Positions 22,855 to 35,752 of a DNA stretch of 64,000 nucleotides are shown here, one piece after another. A model generated the notes under the pieces. It saw nothing but the letters and a program-made list of their open reading frames with translations. It did not search any database and had not been told where the DNA came from. Source of the DNA: Dipylidium caninum (Eukaryota > Platyhelminthes > Cestoda > Cyclophyllidea > Dipylidiidae); contig QEYB01000936.1 of assembly GCA_017562135.1 (NCBI GenBank), positions 372,001 through 436,000 on the forward strand. The letters are read 5' to 3'. Within the stretch, counting starts at the first letter, position 1. Each line of letters starts with the position of its first letter. The position numbers were made by a program, and so were the translations under genes.

Positions 22855-25278
22855 TCAAGATACATCTTCTTCATCAGCTTCATCCAACCATTCCATGAAG
22901 GGCTGAATATTTACCCTTAACTGTCGACAACCGGAAGTGAGTTCATCATCTAGGAGAAGAGGCGACGATAATACCCATTCTCTAATCACTTCCTCGGGCA
23001 CTAAATCGGCGTCGTAGAGGCTGTGAATTAACCACTTTGAGGCTTCCATGACAATAGGCTGGTAACAGGCCTGGTCCTCAATTGCTTGAAGGCACAGAGA
23101 CGCACACTGTGGGGAACTGTAGACATACTTTCCTAGCACAGGAACGAAATATGCCAGAATCTTCTTGAAGGCCTTCGCTAAGGATTCGGAAGACTCAGAT
23201 GCCGTTGATGATGCCAAGGCTATTAGGGCTTTGACAAATAGAAAGGCTATATCCTCCAAGGAGATATTGTAGGCATGTTTGAGAGAATTCACTTCCAACA
23301 TGACCACATCAGAGGATTGCTTCAATTCTAAACTACGACTGAGGGTTTTCTGTAACTCTTGAACTAAAAATTCGTCGTCTGCGTCACCAATTTCGCCAAC
23401 GCCATTAGCGTCTACATGACCAGCACTAGCACCCACGGAGCTACTTTCACCCCCAAAATCGGCGCTAACCGTGCCACAACTGCGTAGACGTGAATGACTA
23501 GTCTCACTGTCATCGAGATGCGAGGTTGACAGTTGTCGCCAGTTCTTCTTCCAAAGGACTATTTCCTTATAATCCGTACTGTCCGAACCCGATTCAATAT
23601 TTTCATCCCCATCTTCAATCATAAAGGATATCTGCAAATTTAAAAGAAGAGATGTGGGTCGGGCTCCGCCTGCCTGAGTAAGATAGCATACTTCAGTGTT
23701 CGCTTCTACCGATACAATCTTCGATTTACAAGGTATTTCAGCATTTCAAGACATAAAAAATAATAAGAATCACCTCAGTTCGATCAACTTCTACGCGCCT
23801 AACCAGCATCCAACCGCATTTGTCTTCCTCTGACGCAACAATTATGCTTTCGGGAGGAATAACAATTCCCGACTCCAAAGCGATACACAATCGTCCACGG
23901 TGCGCAGCACCCCCTCCAACAGCTTTTCCCTCTGGTATACCGACGAAACAATGAGGGCCCAGATGAACTCGGTCATGGATACAGGCCCCGGAGCAAAGCC
24001 ACGACTGCTCTATGTGTACGTTGGCACCAATATGGACATTGGAAAGGGCAACAACTCCGTTAAGATGAGAATTTTTCTTTACTATACAATTGTCGCCCAA
24101 AATGGTATCTATTAGAACGACACCACGACCAAGATGACAATCTTCTCCAATTAAGCAAGCGCCAATTAACCTAGCGTTGGGATAAATTTTGGCACTACGT
24201 GACACGAAACACGTCGGGGCGATGGCAAGAGGACTGGCTTGAGTTATTGTGTACTCTACACCTTCCAACAACCGTGAAAATGGATCTGTGATGAGAAAAT
24301 TGGGTGGATGGACGAGCGTGCTGCCCAAGCGAACAATGAAATGAGGTGTGACGTGTAGGAGATAGTTGAGACACGGCGCAACGGCGAGGATGATCTGAGA
24401 GGAGGGAGTAAATTGAACATTCACAGAATAACCCATAATTTCCTCATTAGTTATTATCCCATTAACGAGATCATCGACGGAATCATAGTCAAAATTATCC
24501 TAGGATAATACAATGAGAAATATTAGTAAGCAGAATTTTAACCAACCTGGAACAAAGGCGGGATATGGGAGCTGCAGACGAAAACACGAGTATCAAATAA
24601 ATTAGACTTAATAGTAATGGAACTTTTCGTTTTGGCTGATGATAAGACAGCCTCCGTGGAGAAAATGACAGGCATTTCACGGTTGTAACGAGATATTTGA
24701 ACCACTTTCAAATCATTGGTGGTACAGACGACAGTGCAACGCTCCTCTTCTGGAAATTTGAATGGTTGGAGTGTGGTAAAGACAAGATCAATTATCGAAG
24801 AATCAGAAAGCTTTCGACGCTCCTTGAACTTGTTGAGTAAATCAATCAGCGGCACATCAGAAACGAGATCCGCAGGTACACAAACGAATTCCTCAACTCC
24901 TCGTAGTAGCTGGTTACACTCGATATCACGCATAACCTCACCCAAACACCGACTGCCGCTGCCGTTAAAGACAGTTATATTAAGCTGGTGGAAACGTTGG
25001 GTATATCTACTGGTATCAACAAATTTCTGAATTTTCTGTGCGTCACGGCATGCGTAGATCAGGATATTTTGAAAACCATCACGTATCAAACGAGAAATAG
25101 AGATATGAATCAGTGGAATATTAGCAAGTGGTAGTAAGGAATGAGGAGTCCAATTAGTGAGGGGTTCAAATCTCTCCGCTATGTCTTCAGCAATAATCAC
25201 AGCAGTTAATGGACTTTCAACCTTTTCGATAGTAGTGCCTCTGGATTTCGGCACCAGCTTTTTGCCTTTGGAAAGCAT
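22855..25278 (-). CDS. EIF2B5: Translation initiation factor eIF2B subunit epsilon
   Basis: This is the catalytic subunit of the eIF2B guanine-nucleotide exchange factor, which reloads eIF2 with GTP. Three minus-strand exons (25278-24547, 24499-23774, 23631-22855) are all in phase 0 and give about 744 residues (human 721). Exon 1 holds the nucleotidyltransferase-like domain (ESPLTAVIIAEDIAERFEPL, then LPLANIPLIHISISRLIRDG). Exon 2 begins with the NF motif (DNFDYDSVDDLV) and carries left-handed beta-helix hexapeptide repeats, such as SAKIYPNARLIGACLIGEDC. Exon 3 is the HEAT-like W2 domain ending in the characteristic aromatic/acidic tail WLDEADEEDVS. The chosen start, MLSKGKKLVPK, lies 14 nt after a ttttag acceptor, so a trans-spliced or 5' UTR exon is possible. 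Introns are 47 and 142 bp. It diverges from the TAO kinase gene. I am very confident of the family. Confidence 0.97.
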
Positions 25279-25857
25279 AAGTGAGCTGAAAACTAAAATT
25301 AAAAACAAATAGAAAGGTGCCATGGTAAACGTACTATCGGTACAACTATACAATGTTTAAGAATAGCATAGTATACAGCACATTTACTATTAAGTAATTG
25401 CTGTCAGCCACCAATACCCAAGGGAGGACGATGCAAGTACGAAACGTTGTGCTTGAAGAACCCGCCGGGCAGACGGATGTATAATTTCAATAAGGTCTTC
25501 TTAATTGTTAGAAGGGAGCAAAGCAACACTTAATTGCTCGAACATGCCACAGTATTAATTAAAAATTTTAATTGGTAGACCATACTGGACTTTGTAAACT
25601 AGTGACAATCTGTATTATCAATACTTAATAATTAGTTCTTATAGAATTTTCTATAACAAAATAAAAAATTTAAAAAAATATATGTACATTTATATTTTGT
25701 GCGTTTATTCTTACCAAAAGCTTTTGTGGATGCCTGATTTTATTGGCGCTGGGATCGTGTACCGTCTGTCGGCTGCTTTATCTTTGTCTTGTATCAGGTG
25801 TCCTCTGCGAACTTTTGTTCGATCTTTATAAATATATTGGAACGGGTTTATGACAAT
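25279..25857. promoter_or_regulatory. Putative bidirectional promoter of EIF2B5 and TAO kinase
   Basis: A 579-bp AT-rich spacer separates two divergent start codons. It must hold both 5' regions unless one transcript starts inside the other gene. No TATA box or known motif is convincing. Confidence 0.45.
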
Positions 25858-28800
25858 ATGTCAAAGTCGATTGACGCACGCTTTGCTAAACTCCATGGAT
25901 CCAAATTATTCGAAAAGGATGATCCTGCCCAACTTTTTAAAGACTTTTCTCAAATAGGAGCTGGAAATTTTGGGATTGTCTATCGCGTACATACCGTTAC
26001 GATTGATGATTTTTTAGGCCACCATGGTCAGGAACGATCAAGTGGTTGCCATTAAGAAGTTGAAGTACGATCCAAGACGTAACGTGTCTCTAGAGGACTT
26101 ATCCGACATGGAAAAAGAGATAAAGTTCTTCAAACAAATAAATCACACCAATTGCGTTAAATTTATTGGATGCTACATAGATCACCACGTTCCATGGGTA
26201 TGGTGCGCTATATTTAATTTTTTCATTTTGTAGATTGTTATGGAATACTGCTTAGGTTCTGTTGCCGATATTATCAAGGTCCAGAGCCATCCCCTTAAAG
26301 AGCAAGAGATATCTTGTATAGTTAGAGAGGTCTTGTCTGGTCTTGTTTACATACATTCGAAAAATTTTATTCATCGTGATATAAAGGCTGCTAACATTTT
26401 ATTCACCGAAAATGGTGATGTAAAGCTCGGTGACTTTGGCTCTGTGAGCTTAAGAAGTCCCGCTAATAGCTTTGTTGGGACACCCTATTGGATAGCCCCT
26501 GAAGTTATCCTTGCCATGGAAAGCGGGCTTTATGATTGCCGGGTGGATGTTTGGTCTCTTGGCGTAACTTGCATAGAAATGGGTTGGTTTTTGTGCTTAA
26601 AACAGTTATCGTGTTGTCCTATAATAAAATAATATTCTGATTTATATAGCTGAATTGAAGCCCCCATATATGGATTGTGCGAATGCGATGGCCGCTCTAT
26701 ACCAGATAGCATTGAATTCTGCTCCCGTTCTGCAGGAAAGAAAATGGTCTGGGGCTTTCCACGAATTTGTCGAGTACACGCTCAAGAAGAATGTAAGTAT
26801 TGTTGGCTTGCATTTTATAAGTATTGTGTGGAGTTTCTGACTGTTTTTTCCCCTAGTTTATTTTTACATCATCATCATGCACTATTGTAGCTTGTTTGTT
26901 CGTGCAGATGCTTTTTTCGCGTTTGTCGTGTGTGAGTTAGGATATATCTGTGCTTTCAGTTCGTCGCCGGAGTAATTTTTTTAATAATGGGCATAGCATA
27001 TCGCTTGGTTGCCTTGGGACTTAATAGCCAATACTACTGCTCCATGATTTTTTCAAGGCCAGATATATGCATTTAGTACATGGAAAATATGTGGGTGTTC
27101 TCAGTGGTTTCACCATTCATTATGCATATATTTTTTCTTACCTGTGTCGATGTGCCTACACGCGTGCGTTAACAAACGATCGGGTTGTGGTGCTGCGTGT
27201 TCATGCATTTTGCGCGATTAATTATTCTCCAGAAAGACTAATTCTTGTCGATTATTTAGCTTGGAGAAAATTACATGGTCACGGACACCCTCCACGCCAT
27301 CTAGTACGGCTGTTTGGTTTGGTGCCAGCTTGTGTATTTATTCAACTAAACCATTAACATTGTTCTTCAATACCGATTTCACTCTTCAAGGGAGGGCGTT
27401 CATGTTTGTTGGTTTTTTTCGACTTAGTAAGAGTGGTAGCAATGCGTGAAGAATGCTTGAATAAGTGGTGGCGTTTCTGTGTGTGGATGTGTATGTGCCT
27501 ACGTGCTCTTGCTTGTGTTCTGGCACGTGCCTGTGTGTTTATGCGCTAGTATATATTCATGTCTGCTTTCAACCTAAATGCACTTGTGCTATCCAATGCT
27601 TAGCACTATTTATGACCTCTATTTTCCTCTTTTCTCTCCCTAAACACATCGTCTTCACATCCTGCTACGATCTTCCCCCTTAAACTGTCTCGTCGATGCC
27701 AATAAGGCAAGCGGACTGAATTCTTGTCAAGTGTGAGGAAGGAAGTGCATCTACTCCATTGATCTAATAGTTGTTCCAGTGCAAATTGACAGCTAATGAG
27801 GAATAAGTAATCGGGGGATGGCAATCAATTTTCCAATTGAATTCTTGTTCAGTTTTGCTGAATACTCCTTGTGCCTTTTCACCTACTCAACGTTCGGAGC
27901 GATAGTTGGATTTGTCCACCGCATTATTTTTTCCTATCCTCAAAAAACGAGTCTTAATGAGGCTAGCATAACAGTATTCTTAACGCTTCATTTTGCATAC
28001 CTCAAGCCTCGAATTAGATCATTTGTAAAGTTCATCAGCCACCTATAATTCACGCCGGATTTAGTGGTCTATCAGTCGCTAGTCATTTTTGTTTCTTACT
28101 TATTGGCCTTTATGCTTTACACATTAAACTGTGTAGGTGGGATCTATCCAACATCTCTTACTCCCTGTCACGAATTACTTACTGACGCATCCATGGCTAT
28201 TTGCGCCTTTTCTTGTGGGGCTTTTCGAAATGTTACGATGATTCTGACCCTACCTTCTTTCCTTTCTTCCTTCCATCCTCACTTTCCCTGACCGCGACTC
28301 ATTTTCACACTTGATCCACACGCTGTATTTGCCTTGCAGAATGAAGCTCAAACACCCTTTCTTGGGGGTGCTTGGTCTTATTTCCTAATCACCTTTTAGC
28401 TTCATTGTCCGATTCCCATTTTCTTATACATAGTTTGCTTAGAGCCTTATTCACATTCCCTTATCCAGCCTGACGAACGTCCAACCGCGGCTGAAGCTCT
28501 GGAACACAGATTCTGCACTTCAGTACAAAATCCAACCAAAATTCTGCACGACCTCGTCCAACGAGGCATGGCCAACGCCAGAGAGGGTAATCAAGTTCGT
28601 TCAAAGATTGAAAAACTCAGACAAAGTAGCAACGACGAAGTCGGAAATGGGTCACCAGCGGCAGAATCGCCAATTCGCAACGGTGCCGACAGAGCTGTAA
28701 GTCTTTATCTTCAAATGGCTAGTTCACTTATCGGTGAAGACCCAACCGCATTCCCCGGCTCATCTGCGGCATTTCACTAACCATACCGTTCCTCCCGTCT

Positions 28801-31800
28801 GTAGATCATGCAATTAATAAAGGAGCTAAGCGAGTACACACAGAAGGGGTATGTCGCAGATTGCAATCCTTCTCGTAACGCTATTACGCCAATACACTCA
28901 TCTTTTAATAGCAATCAATGCATTCGCCTCCACACACACACACACCCATACCAGATAGGGCTACTTTACGGTACCTGTTGGTTTTCGAAACCCAATTGGA
29001 GTATGTGTGGCCTTCTTCTCTGCATAGTCTTAAAAGACGGCTTTGTTGTGCGTCCATTTTGGTCAAATTTGCTCCTCTCTTATTTACCTCCTTCATTTAA
29101 TTGTCTAACTTGAAATTTGGCGCTAACACTTGTGGCATCCCTTCTTGTTTCATCGGATACTCAACCCCCACCCCACCGCTGCATATTGTTTATGTCCTCA
29201 CGTCAAATCATGGATGGGGTTTGGGAGCTAGTGGAGATGTCAGCATTGTAGCAAGATATCTGTAATCAACTATGCGGTTATAGGGTCACGACATGGTAGT
29301 TTCGATGACTACTTCATTGGTCGGGACGGCATGAGGTTTAATAGCCACCAAGTAATGATGTGAAATTCGGTAGCCATTTGGGCGCTAGCATTCTACTTCC
29401 TCTCTTTCCTCCGTATCCGTCATCCGAGGTATTTAGATCCCCATTTTTTTGTATGTTATTCTGAGTGGTTATTCTATAGTAGTTATTCTACACAGTATGG
29501 CATTCTCCATGCGTGTCTAATGTTTAGTATATTGACGGCTCCATTGGTAGATTATTTTTTTATCACGTCGTCTATGTGCGACATATCATTCCCCGGCGAC
29601 TAGAGTATTTGCTTACACTGAAGTCGTGTGCCCCGACGCGGTTTAGTTTAATTTTGAGGTTGAATTTGGTCAGGGAAAAGGCAAGTGTGGCGTTCTTGTT
29701 TCGTTCACACGAAAGGAATTCGAGCGTTTTGCGGATAAGCCAACCCAAAGTCAACTAACCAGTTAAGGCAGTTTTTATCTCCTCCTCCCCTGTGTGAGTT
29801 CTAATTCCTGCTCTATTTTCCTTTGGTGCGTACAGACGGGAAGCATTTCAAGTAGCCTCCGAAGTGGCTTCTCAGGTGGTTCCTCAAGCAGTCTCCCCCT
29901 CACGCCGCAAACAGACATCTTCAGTGGTGCCTCCGCCTGGCTTGGTGAAAGTGAGCTCGGTCGAGCGGCGTCCGCCTCGGGTTTATCCGAAACCAACACA
30001 AAACGCGAGCCGAGAGGCAGTGGTTGAGGAAGTCGATGACGCAACCCACGCCGGTTACACAAACAAGCCCTACCTCAACCTCGGAGAGTTTGCTGAGCAC
30101 GGAGGACATGGTGGTGCGACCAAGGACAGTCAAGTAAACTATAAGTGCAGATAACCGATTCCACTTCTATTGGGATCTTAATTTTCCTCATACATGAATA
30201 TGGTGAAGCAGTGCAGCATACGTAATCACAAATTTCTAAGATCAAATGGAAGAGGCCTCCTGAGGTACTGTTGTTCACGTTAACTCCTTCGTAATATTAA
30301 AGTCGACCAAAACTGAGACACCTTACCAAGTACATACCATAATTTTGTTGTATCAACAGCGTTTTAGTTCCGAAATTATGTCGAAATTTTAATCTCCGTT
30401 GTCGAGACTATATGGATTTGATTGTTATTTTCTTACAACCTCTGTTGAATGCACTTTTCTGCATTATATCCGTTCACTGAGTTTTTCATTCGTTTAATAG
30501 AGAGATCGTAGCTCAATGGGAGCGGGTCATTTTGGCGGGGAAGTGGTAAATGAAGTTACTTCAAACTACGCCAACATCTGTCTTCCCTCAAACACTGCTG
30601 CAGCCGCCGTTGTCTGCAACCCTCGACCCTCACCTGAACACTTCACTGACCAGACACAGGCACAACCCTTTCCCGACCCTCCCGCCTTCCTTGAGCACCT
30701 GTCGAGTGAGTCTCAAGGTATTTTAGGCTTTTCCCATTCTTGGGATGACAAGTTTTTCACTTACCCCTTTTAGCCGAATCTGCCCCAACTCACGTGGGTA
30801 ACGCGTCTCTGTCCCCGAAACAGTCGCAATCCATCTCGACCCAATCGCGTTACCAACCCGTTTTTCCTTCTACGCGAAAGGCTGTGTCAAAACCACGATC
30901 CACCCAACAACCGAACTTCCCTACTCTCAAGACCTCGCAGATGATGAGAGCATCACCCTCTGCCGCAATCATGTCTCATGCAAATGGCGATTCGGGGACT
31001 TTTGGCGATAGTAGTGGCGATGGCACCCAATCAGGTGCCGCTGCAGCTGCTGGCTACACCGGTGTTTATCTGGGCGATATATACCCCTTCGGCGAAATCA
31101 AGTCTTTATGCGCAAAACACGTGAAGAAGTTGCGCCAAATGGAGAACCGTATTGAGGTATGATTCGGGAGCTTCTTACCCTCTCAATGTAATGTGCTATA
31201 GTGTGGCGTAACAACCAGTTGAGTGAAGTGTGAAGGCTACAAACATTATTTCATGTCCAGTTTTGTGGTTTCCCTATCATTCACAGGTGTTTGGTATTGT
31301 TACAGACAATCGAAAAGGCCAAACTGGACGAATTAAATCGCGAATATATCAACTTTATGAATGCATGGAAAAAGCGTTTGGACAAATTGCAAGAAATGCA
31401 TATGAATAGGCTTGATCGCTTCTTGAAACGCAGTCTGGATGAGGAGTCGCGGTACCATCGTCAACTGGAAACGGAAGCGAAGGAGCAGGCGAAGAAGGAA
31501 AGAAAAAATCGTGTTCGTCCGAAGAGCGTGGCATTTGTGGGTGGTGGTGGTGGTGGTGACCCGCCCTACAACGATATAGATTCTGGCCAGATCGAGTCTG
31601 ATTTTATCTACAAGAAAATTATGTCTAACAATAACCTTAAATTCTTCCAATGGAAATACCAGAAGTTATATAGTCAAATTAACTTTCAGGTGCGTTCTCG
31701 AACCTCCCTCTGCTTAAATTTTTGACTAGTGCGCTTGTCAACTATTATCGCACTTTCCTTAGTTGACGTGATCCCAACTCACACCCTACTGATTGTAACT

Positions 31801-34471
31801 CCACCTTACAGAAGGAGCTGTTCGAGGAGCGCAAGAAGTTGGAGGATCAAATGTTCGTGGAGAAGTGTTCCATGCTCCTCGATCATCACTCCCAGGTTGA
31901 GGCAACCGAAATAACGGGTCTCCACGAGAAGCATAAACTGCAACATCAGCATTTGGAAGAGAAGTGTTGCTTCTTTAGTAGGAAACAAGAGTCCTTCGAA
32001 TTGCTTCAGTTCTCCGAGTTTGAGAAGGAGGCCAGGCGTCGTGAAAAGGTCCTTGCAAAGGAGATGAAGGTGTGTCTATCCCCCTAGAAGTGTGCTGTTA
32101 CGTGATAGAAAGGTCAAATGCGTACATTGCACACTCTCACGCAATCGTTGGCGGTCAGAGGGCAGGTGAGGTTTATCGCTGCGCCTCCGCACTGAAGTAT
32201 TTGCGGTTTGTCGCACCTCACTTCTGGACACCTATTTGACTCCTTGAGTAGGGGTTGAGGAGGCCGAAACTATCCCTGGAGCATAGACCAATCGGAGTTT
32301 TAAGGGCTCTATCAGTAGTTACATTGGCAACCTAATCCTTTGTATAATCGTGGATGGTGGAGATGGGGAGTATTTAACCGCATCGTGTGATACGCTATCA
32401 CCAGTCTCTCCAGATACACTCGTTTTAGAGCAAAAGCAATGGTAGACGACGAGGTGATTACTAATTCCTTTTCCTCATTTTACCGTGGCAGCACCATGAG
32501 GAGGCTCTGCGTCCGCAATCCAGGGTAACCGGTTGGTTTAATCGCAAAAAGTCCGCACCGGCGACAAACACTGTCTCGTCACCACAACTGCAGCAGCCTC
32601 ACTCGCCAGTCGATAAGAGTAAGTCAGTGTCGGCGAACAACTTTATTTCTTCAGTGGAGGGGAATAAACTGTCTCTGGAGGAATTTCGTCGTCGACGCAA
32701 GGTGAGTCGCCGTTGTATAGTCTTGTGTCCAAACTGTTCATCCTTGATTTTCTGACATTCATCTATTCGTCACGAATGCTCTCACCTTATGGGCACCTCA
32801 ATTGCTCGTGTGCAGTCTTCTTCAGCCAACCGTCCACTCCTAATCCAGTCACTTCATTCACTTAACTCTCGATTTGTCAATTTCCTCCCTCGAGTTCATT
32901 GCTATTTCGACAAGGGTTGTCCGTTACCGTTTCTTTTTCGCCTCCAGTATTTATCTTGAGCCGGGTGATTTAAGTGTAATTCGAGATCGTCCGGTTTCAA
33001 AATGGTCAAAAATGAGAGTTTGTCACTGAAGAATCACGTGATAGGGGTACGACACCTAATTCTCCATCAACAATGTGCACAGACGCCTTTGTATGTGATA
33101 CGACGTGATGGGGTCTTGACAGGAAGGTTGATCTGCCCCATACAATTATGAGAATAACCACGTGCAATAATGAATTAAAATCACGCCTATTTGAGTATAC
33201 TGATTCACATTTTCCTTCTCTTGTCAAATGGTTGACCCAACCGAGTGATCCATGGTAACAGTAGTACTGGCTTGAAGTTCGTTTACTGGTCAAAAGGTGA
33301 CTTGCAATTTTTGCCTGTACTAAGTATAACCTTACCATTTAATACCCTCTGAGGAGATTTCTTTATTTCCTTTTATGCGTTTTCGGCTTCCAGGCGCCCC
33401 AATTTCCCTTCATCAGCCGTCTGCAAAAATGTACATAGGTATATGAACATAGTGAGATGTGTTACAATGTTAAGAAGTCACGAGATGTCGTTCATTCCTC
33501 TTTTTCTATCAAGGTCTTGCCACCATTTACATCTAACCCCGATTTTTTTCCTTTATCTTGCTCTTACGAAAAGGCTTTTAGGGCTTAGCTTTTAGCCTCT
33601 TAGTAATTCAAGTGGTACTTGAAGTTTGTCAGTTCTAACTACTTAGCCTTTTTTAGTTTTGACTCATTTTTCCCTCTGTCATTCTCGACTTTCGTGTGGG
33701 TGTCGATTAATCGCATGTGACTAATTGAGAGTTCATCGAGTACTGACATCAAAACTCACAATTTCATGTCGATTTCACCAATCAAAGTTCTCGTAGAACG
33801 AGTGGATATTTGTGAACCAAATACTTCAAACCCTTGAACATGCAGGCGTCGTTGGCTGCATTTGCTCCGAATTCTTCCAACATTTTGAGGAATTTACTTG
33901 ACGTTCTTCGATTATGTTTTCCAAATGGATATTCTCGGTGAATTGGTAGGAGGCAATGAAAGCCGAGGTGGAGAGCGATCGAGCCAAGTTGAAAGAGAAG
34001 ATGCGCCAACAGCATGAACAGATGCAAGATTATCTGCTCAGTTTGAAGCGTTGTTTTCAAACGCAATGCGATCAAGGAGGAGTCCGAGATGCGTGCACGC
34101 ATAGAATTACGCGCCAAAAAACTGGAAGAGGCAGTAAGTTAGCCTATATGGGTTTCTTTTTCGATGAAGCATTTAAACGTAGGTCTTAGATTTACCTGTA
34201 TGATGGAAGTGATTTGACTTTGTACAACATTCTCAGGTTGAAATCGCCCCTTGAATTACTCCTTTTTGTGTAGATTGAAAGAAATAGGAATTCGGTTATC
34301 GAGGAAAACAACATAGATCGGCGCAACATGGACATAGAATTTAACAATCTACAGCGTCGCCTGGAGGAAGAATGTAAATTCCTTGGGATTGACTTCCAGG
34401 CCATTCGCCTCTACGTCGATGCGGGTGCCGTTGCAGAGGGCGTGCGCCCTAGTTATCACTACGCTACCTAG
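25858..34471 (+). CDS. TAOK: TAO-family STE20 serine/threonine kinase
   Basis: TAO kinases are STE20-type MAP3Ks acting on p38/JNK and Hippo signalling and on microtubules. Fourteen exons: 25858-25986, 26018-26197, 26234-26582, 26650-26792, 28469-28696, 28805-28848, 29836-30133, 30501-30717, 30774-31156, 31306-31689, 31812-32069, 32492-32701, 33950-34133, 34274-34471. They encode about 1,067 residues (human TAOK1 1,001). The N-terminal kinase domain is complete: GAGNFG loop (34-39), VAIKK with Lys56, [10 protein letters not shown] (150-159), DFG (170-172), and the TAO-like [21 protein letters not shown] linker rich in Ser/Pro/Gln follows. Then come charged coiled-coil segments ([40 protein letters not shown]). 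Introns 1 and 2 are only 31 and 36 bp. Exon 13 needs one T removed at 34054-34057; its length (184) then fits phase 0 on both sides. The coiled coil diverges from vertebrate TAOKs. A further exon inside the 1.25 kb intron 12 cannot be excluded. Confidence 0.93.
26793..28468. other. 1.7 kb TAO kinase intron
   Basis: A phase-0 intron that splits the kinase domain near its C-terminal end, between LKKN and [12 protein letters not shown]. It is T-rich, with several chance open frames and no recognised element. Confidence 0.6.
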
Positions 34472-34838
34472 CGTCTTTCCTTTCTCTTCCACTTGTTGTA
34501 CATGGGCCTTCTTTGAGGGTCTTATACCTACTATTGTTGTTATTTTCTGCCACCCTATGCCCTGCTATGCCCATTACCTCCTCTCCCCGCTCAAGTCCCC
34601 TTTCTAAACTCACCAAAATCAGCGACAACATTCTCGCCGCTGCTGCTGCTGACGATGACGTCACCGAGACAATTTCCACCTCCCATCGACCTTTCCCTTT
34701 GATAGTTTTTTTTTGCGGTGATGCTAGAACTTAACCTTCCAGTCTCCACCCGCCCCCCATTGACCTGCTTCCGTCCCATTATTTGAGGACGAGGTTTGAT
34801 GCCTGTTCACCTGTGCTTTACACCCTCTGTACTGTACA

Positions 34839-34844
34839 AATAAA
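34839..34844 (+). promoter_or_regulatory. Candidate poly(A) signal of TAO kinase
   Basis: AATAAA, 368 nt past the TAG stop and followed by T-rich sequence. Confidence 0.5.
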
Positions 34845-35752
34845 TGCCCTTTTTGCCTTAACTTTTCCTTGCCCCGAACTAACTAAAGATAGACGTCTTT
34901 CGGCTTGATCTTAGTGTTTTACTCTTCTCAATGCGACTACCTGTTTCAATCAGACCGACGAAGGTGGTGGCGTGTATTTGCGCGGCTGGTGCTTCTCTAC
35001 GTGATATGCACCAATATGCTAGCGTAATGCTGATAGGGTTGGGGCAGGGCGGCTACGCGTTCACGTTGCAAGGGTATGCCGACGTCAATCGGCCCATCCA
35101 AGGTCAAAATCCGGAGATACGTGTTGATATGATGCTATTATATTGTCTCAGCATGCATGATAGCAGTTTTGATTATTTGGTCATCCTAAAAGGTGGTCCG
35201 TCAATTTTGTTGGGGATGTCGATGGCAAGGAAGGGCAAGAAGTATGAAAGGCGGGGTAATCAGACGACTATGGACGGGAAAGTAATTAGGTAATGGGTGT
35301 TGGTATCCTAAATGTTGTGGAAAGAAGCTGATGGAACTTAATTCTCTTGGAGGATACCGGTTAAAGAGGTGGATCCACCATAGAGTAAGAGAAATGAAAG
35401 AATTTAAGAATGAGTAAGACCTCGAGGTGTGAAAGCATTATTTACGGTCGGCCACCTTCTTGAAGATGAGCAGGTGACATTAACAATAAAATTATTTAAA
35501 TAATCTCCCTGCATGATATCCCTGCGACAGGACTCGCGCGATAATGTTTTAACAATATGTACCTAGAATATAATAAATATATGAATAAAAAGTAAAACGA
35601 GAGGTAGATTCCTTAGAGTTTCTCAGAAATGTTTAAACATTACATCATAGTTTTAAGCAATTCAGTCTGTCGGGCGTTCCTGCGATTCTGCCGGGCTTGG
35701 ATTTGGGGCGGGTGCTCCTAAGTAATACACACTCGTTGTGCTCAGAAATTCC
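34845..35752. other. Intergenic region between TAO kinase and the orphan zinc-finger gene
   Basis: Moderately AT-rich. One open frame of 120 codons (34931-35293) has no recognisable domain and no splice or codon support, so I do not annotate it. The promoter of the next gene should lie towards the right end. Confidence 0.5.

Noticed and set aside
34931..35293. 120-codon open frame between TAO kinase and the zinc-finger gene
   Set aside because: Composition and sequence match nothing known to me, and no adjoining exons could be linked.
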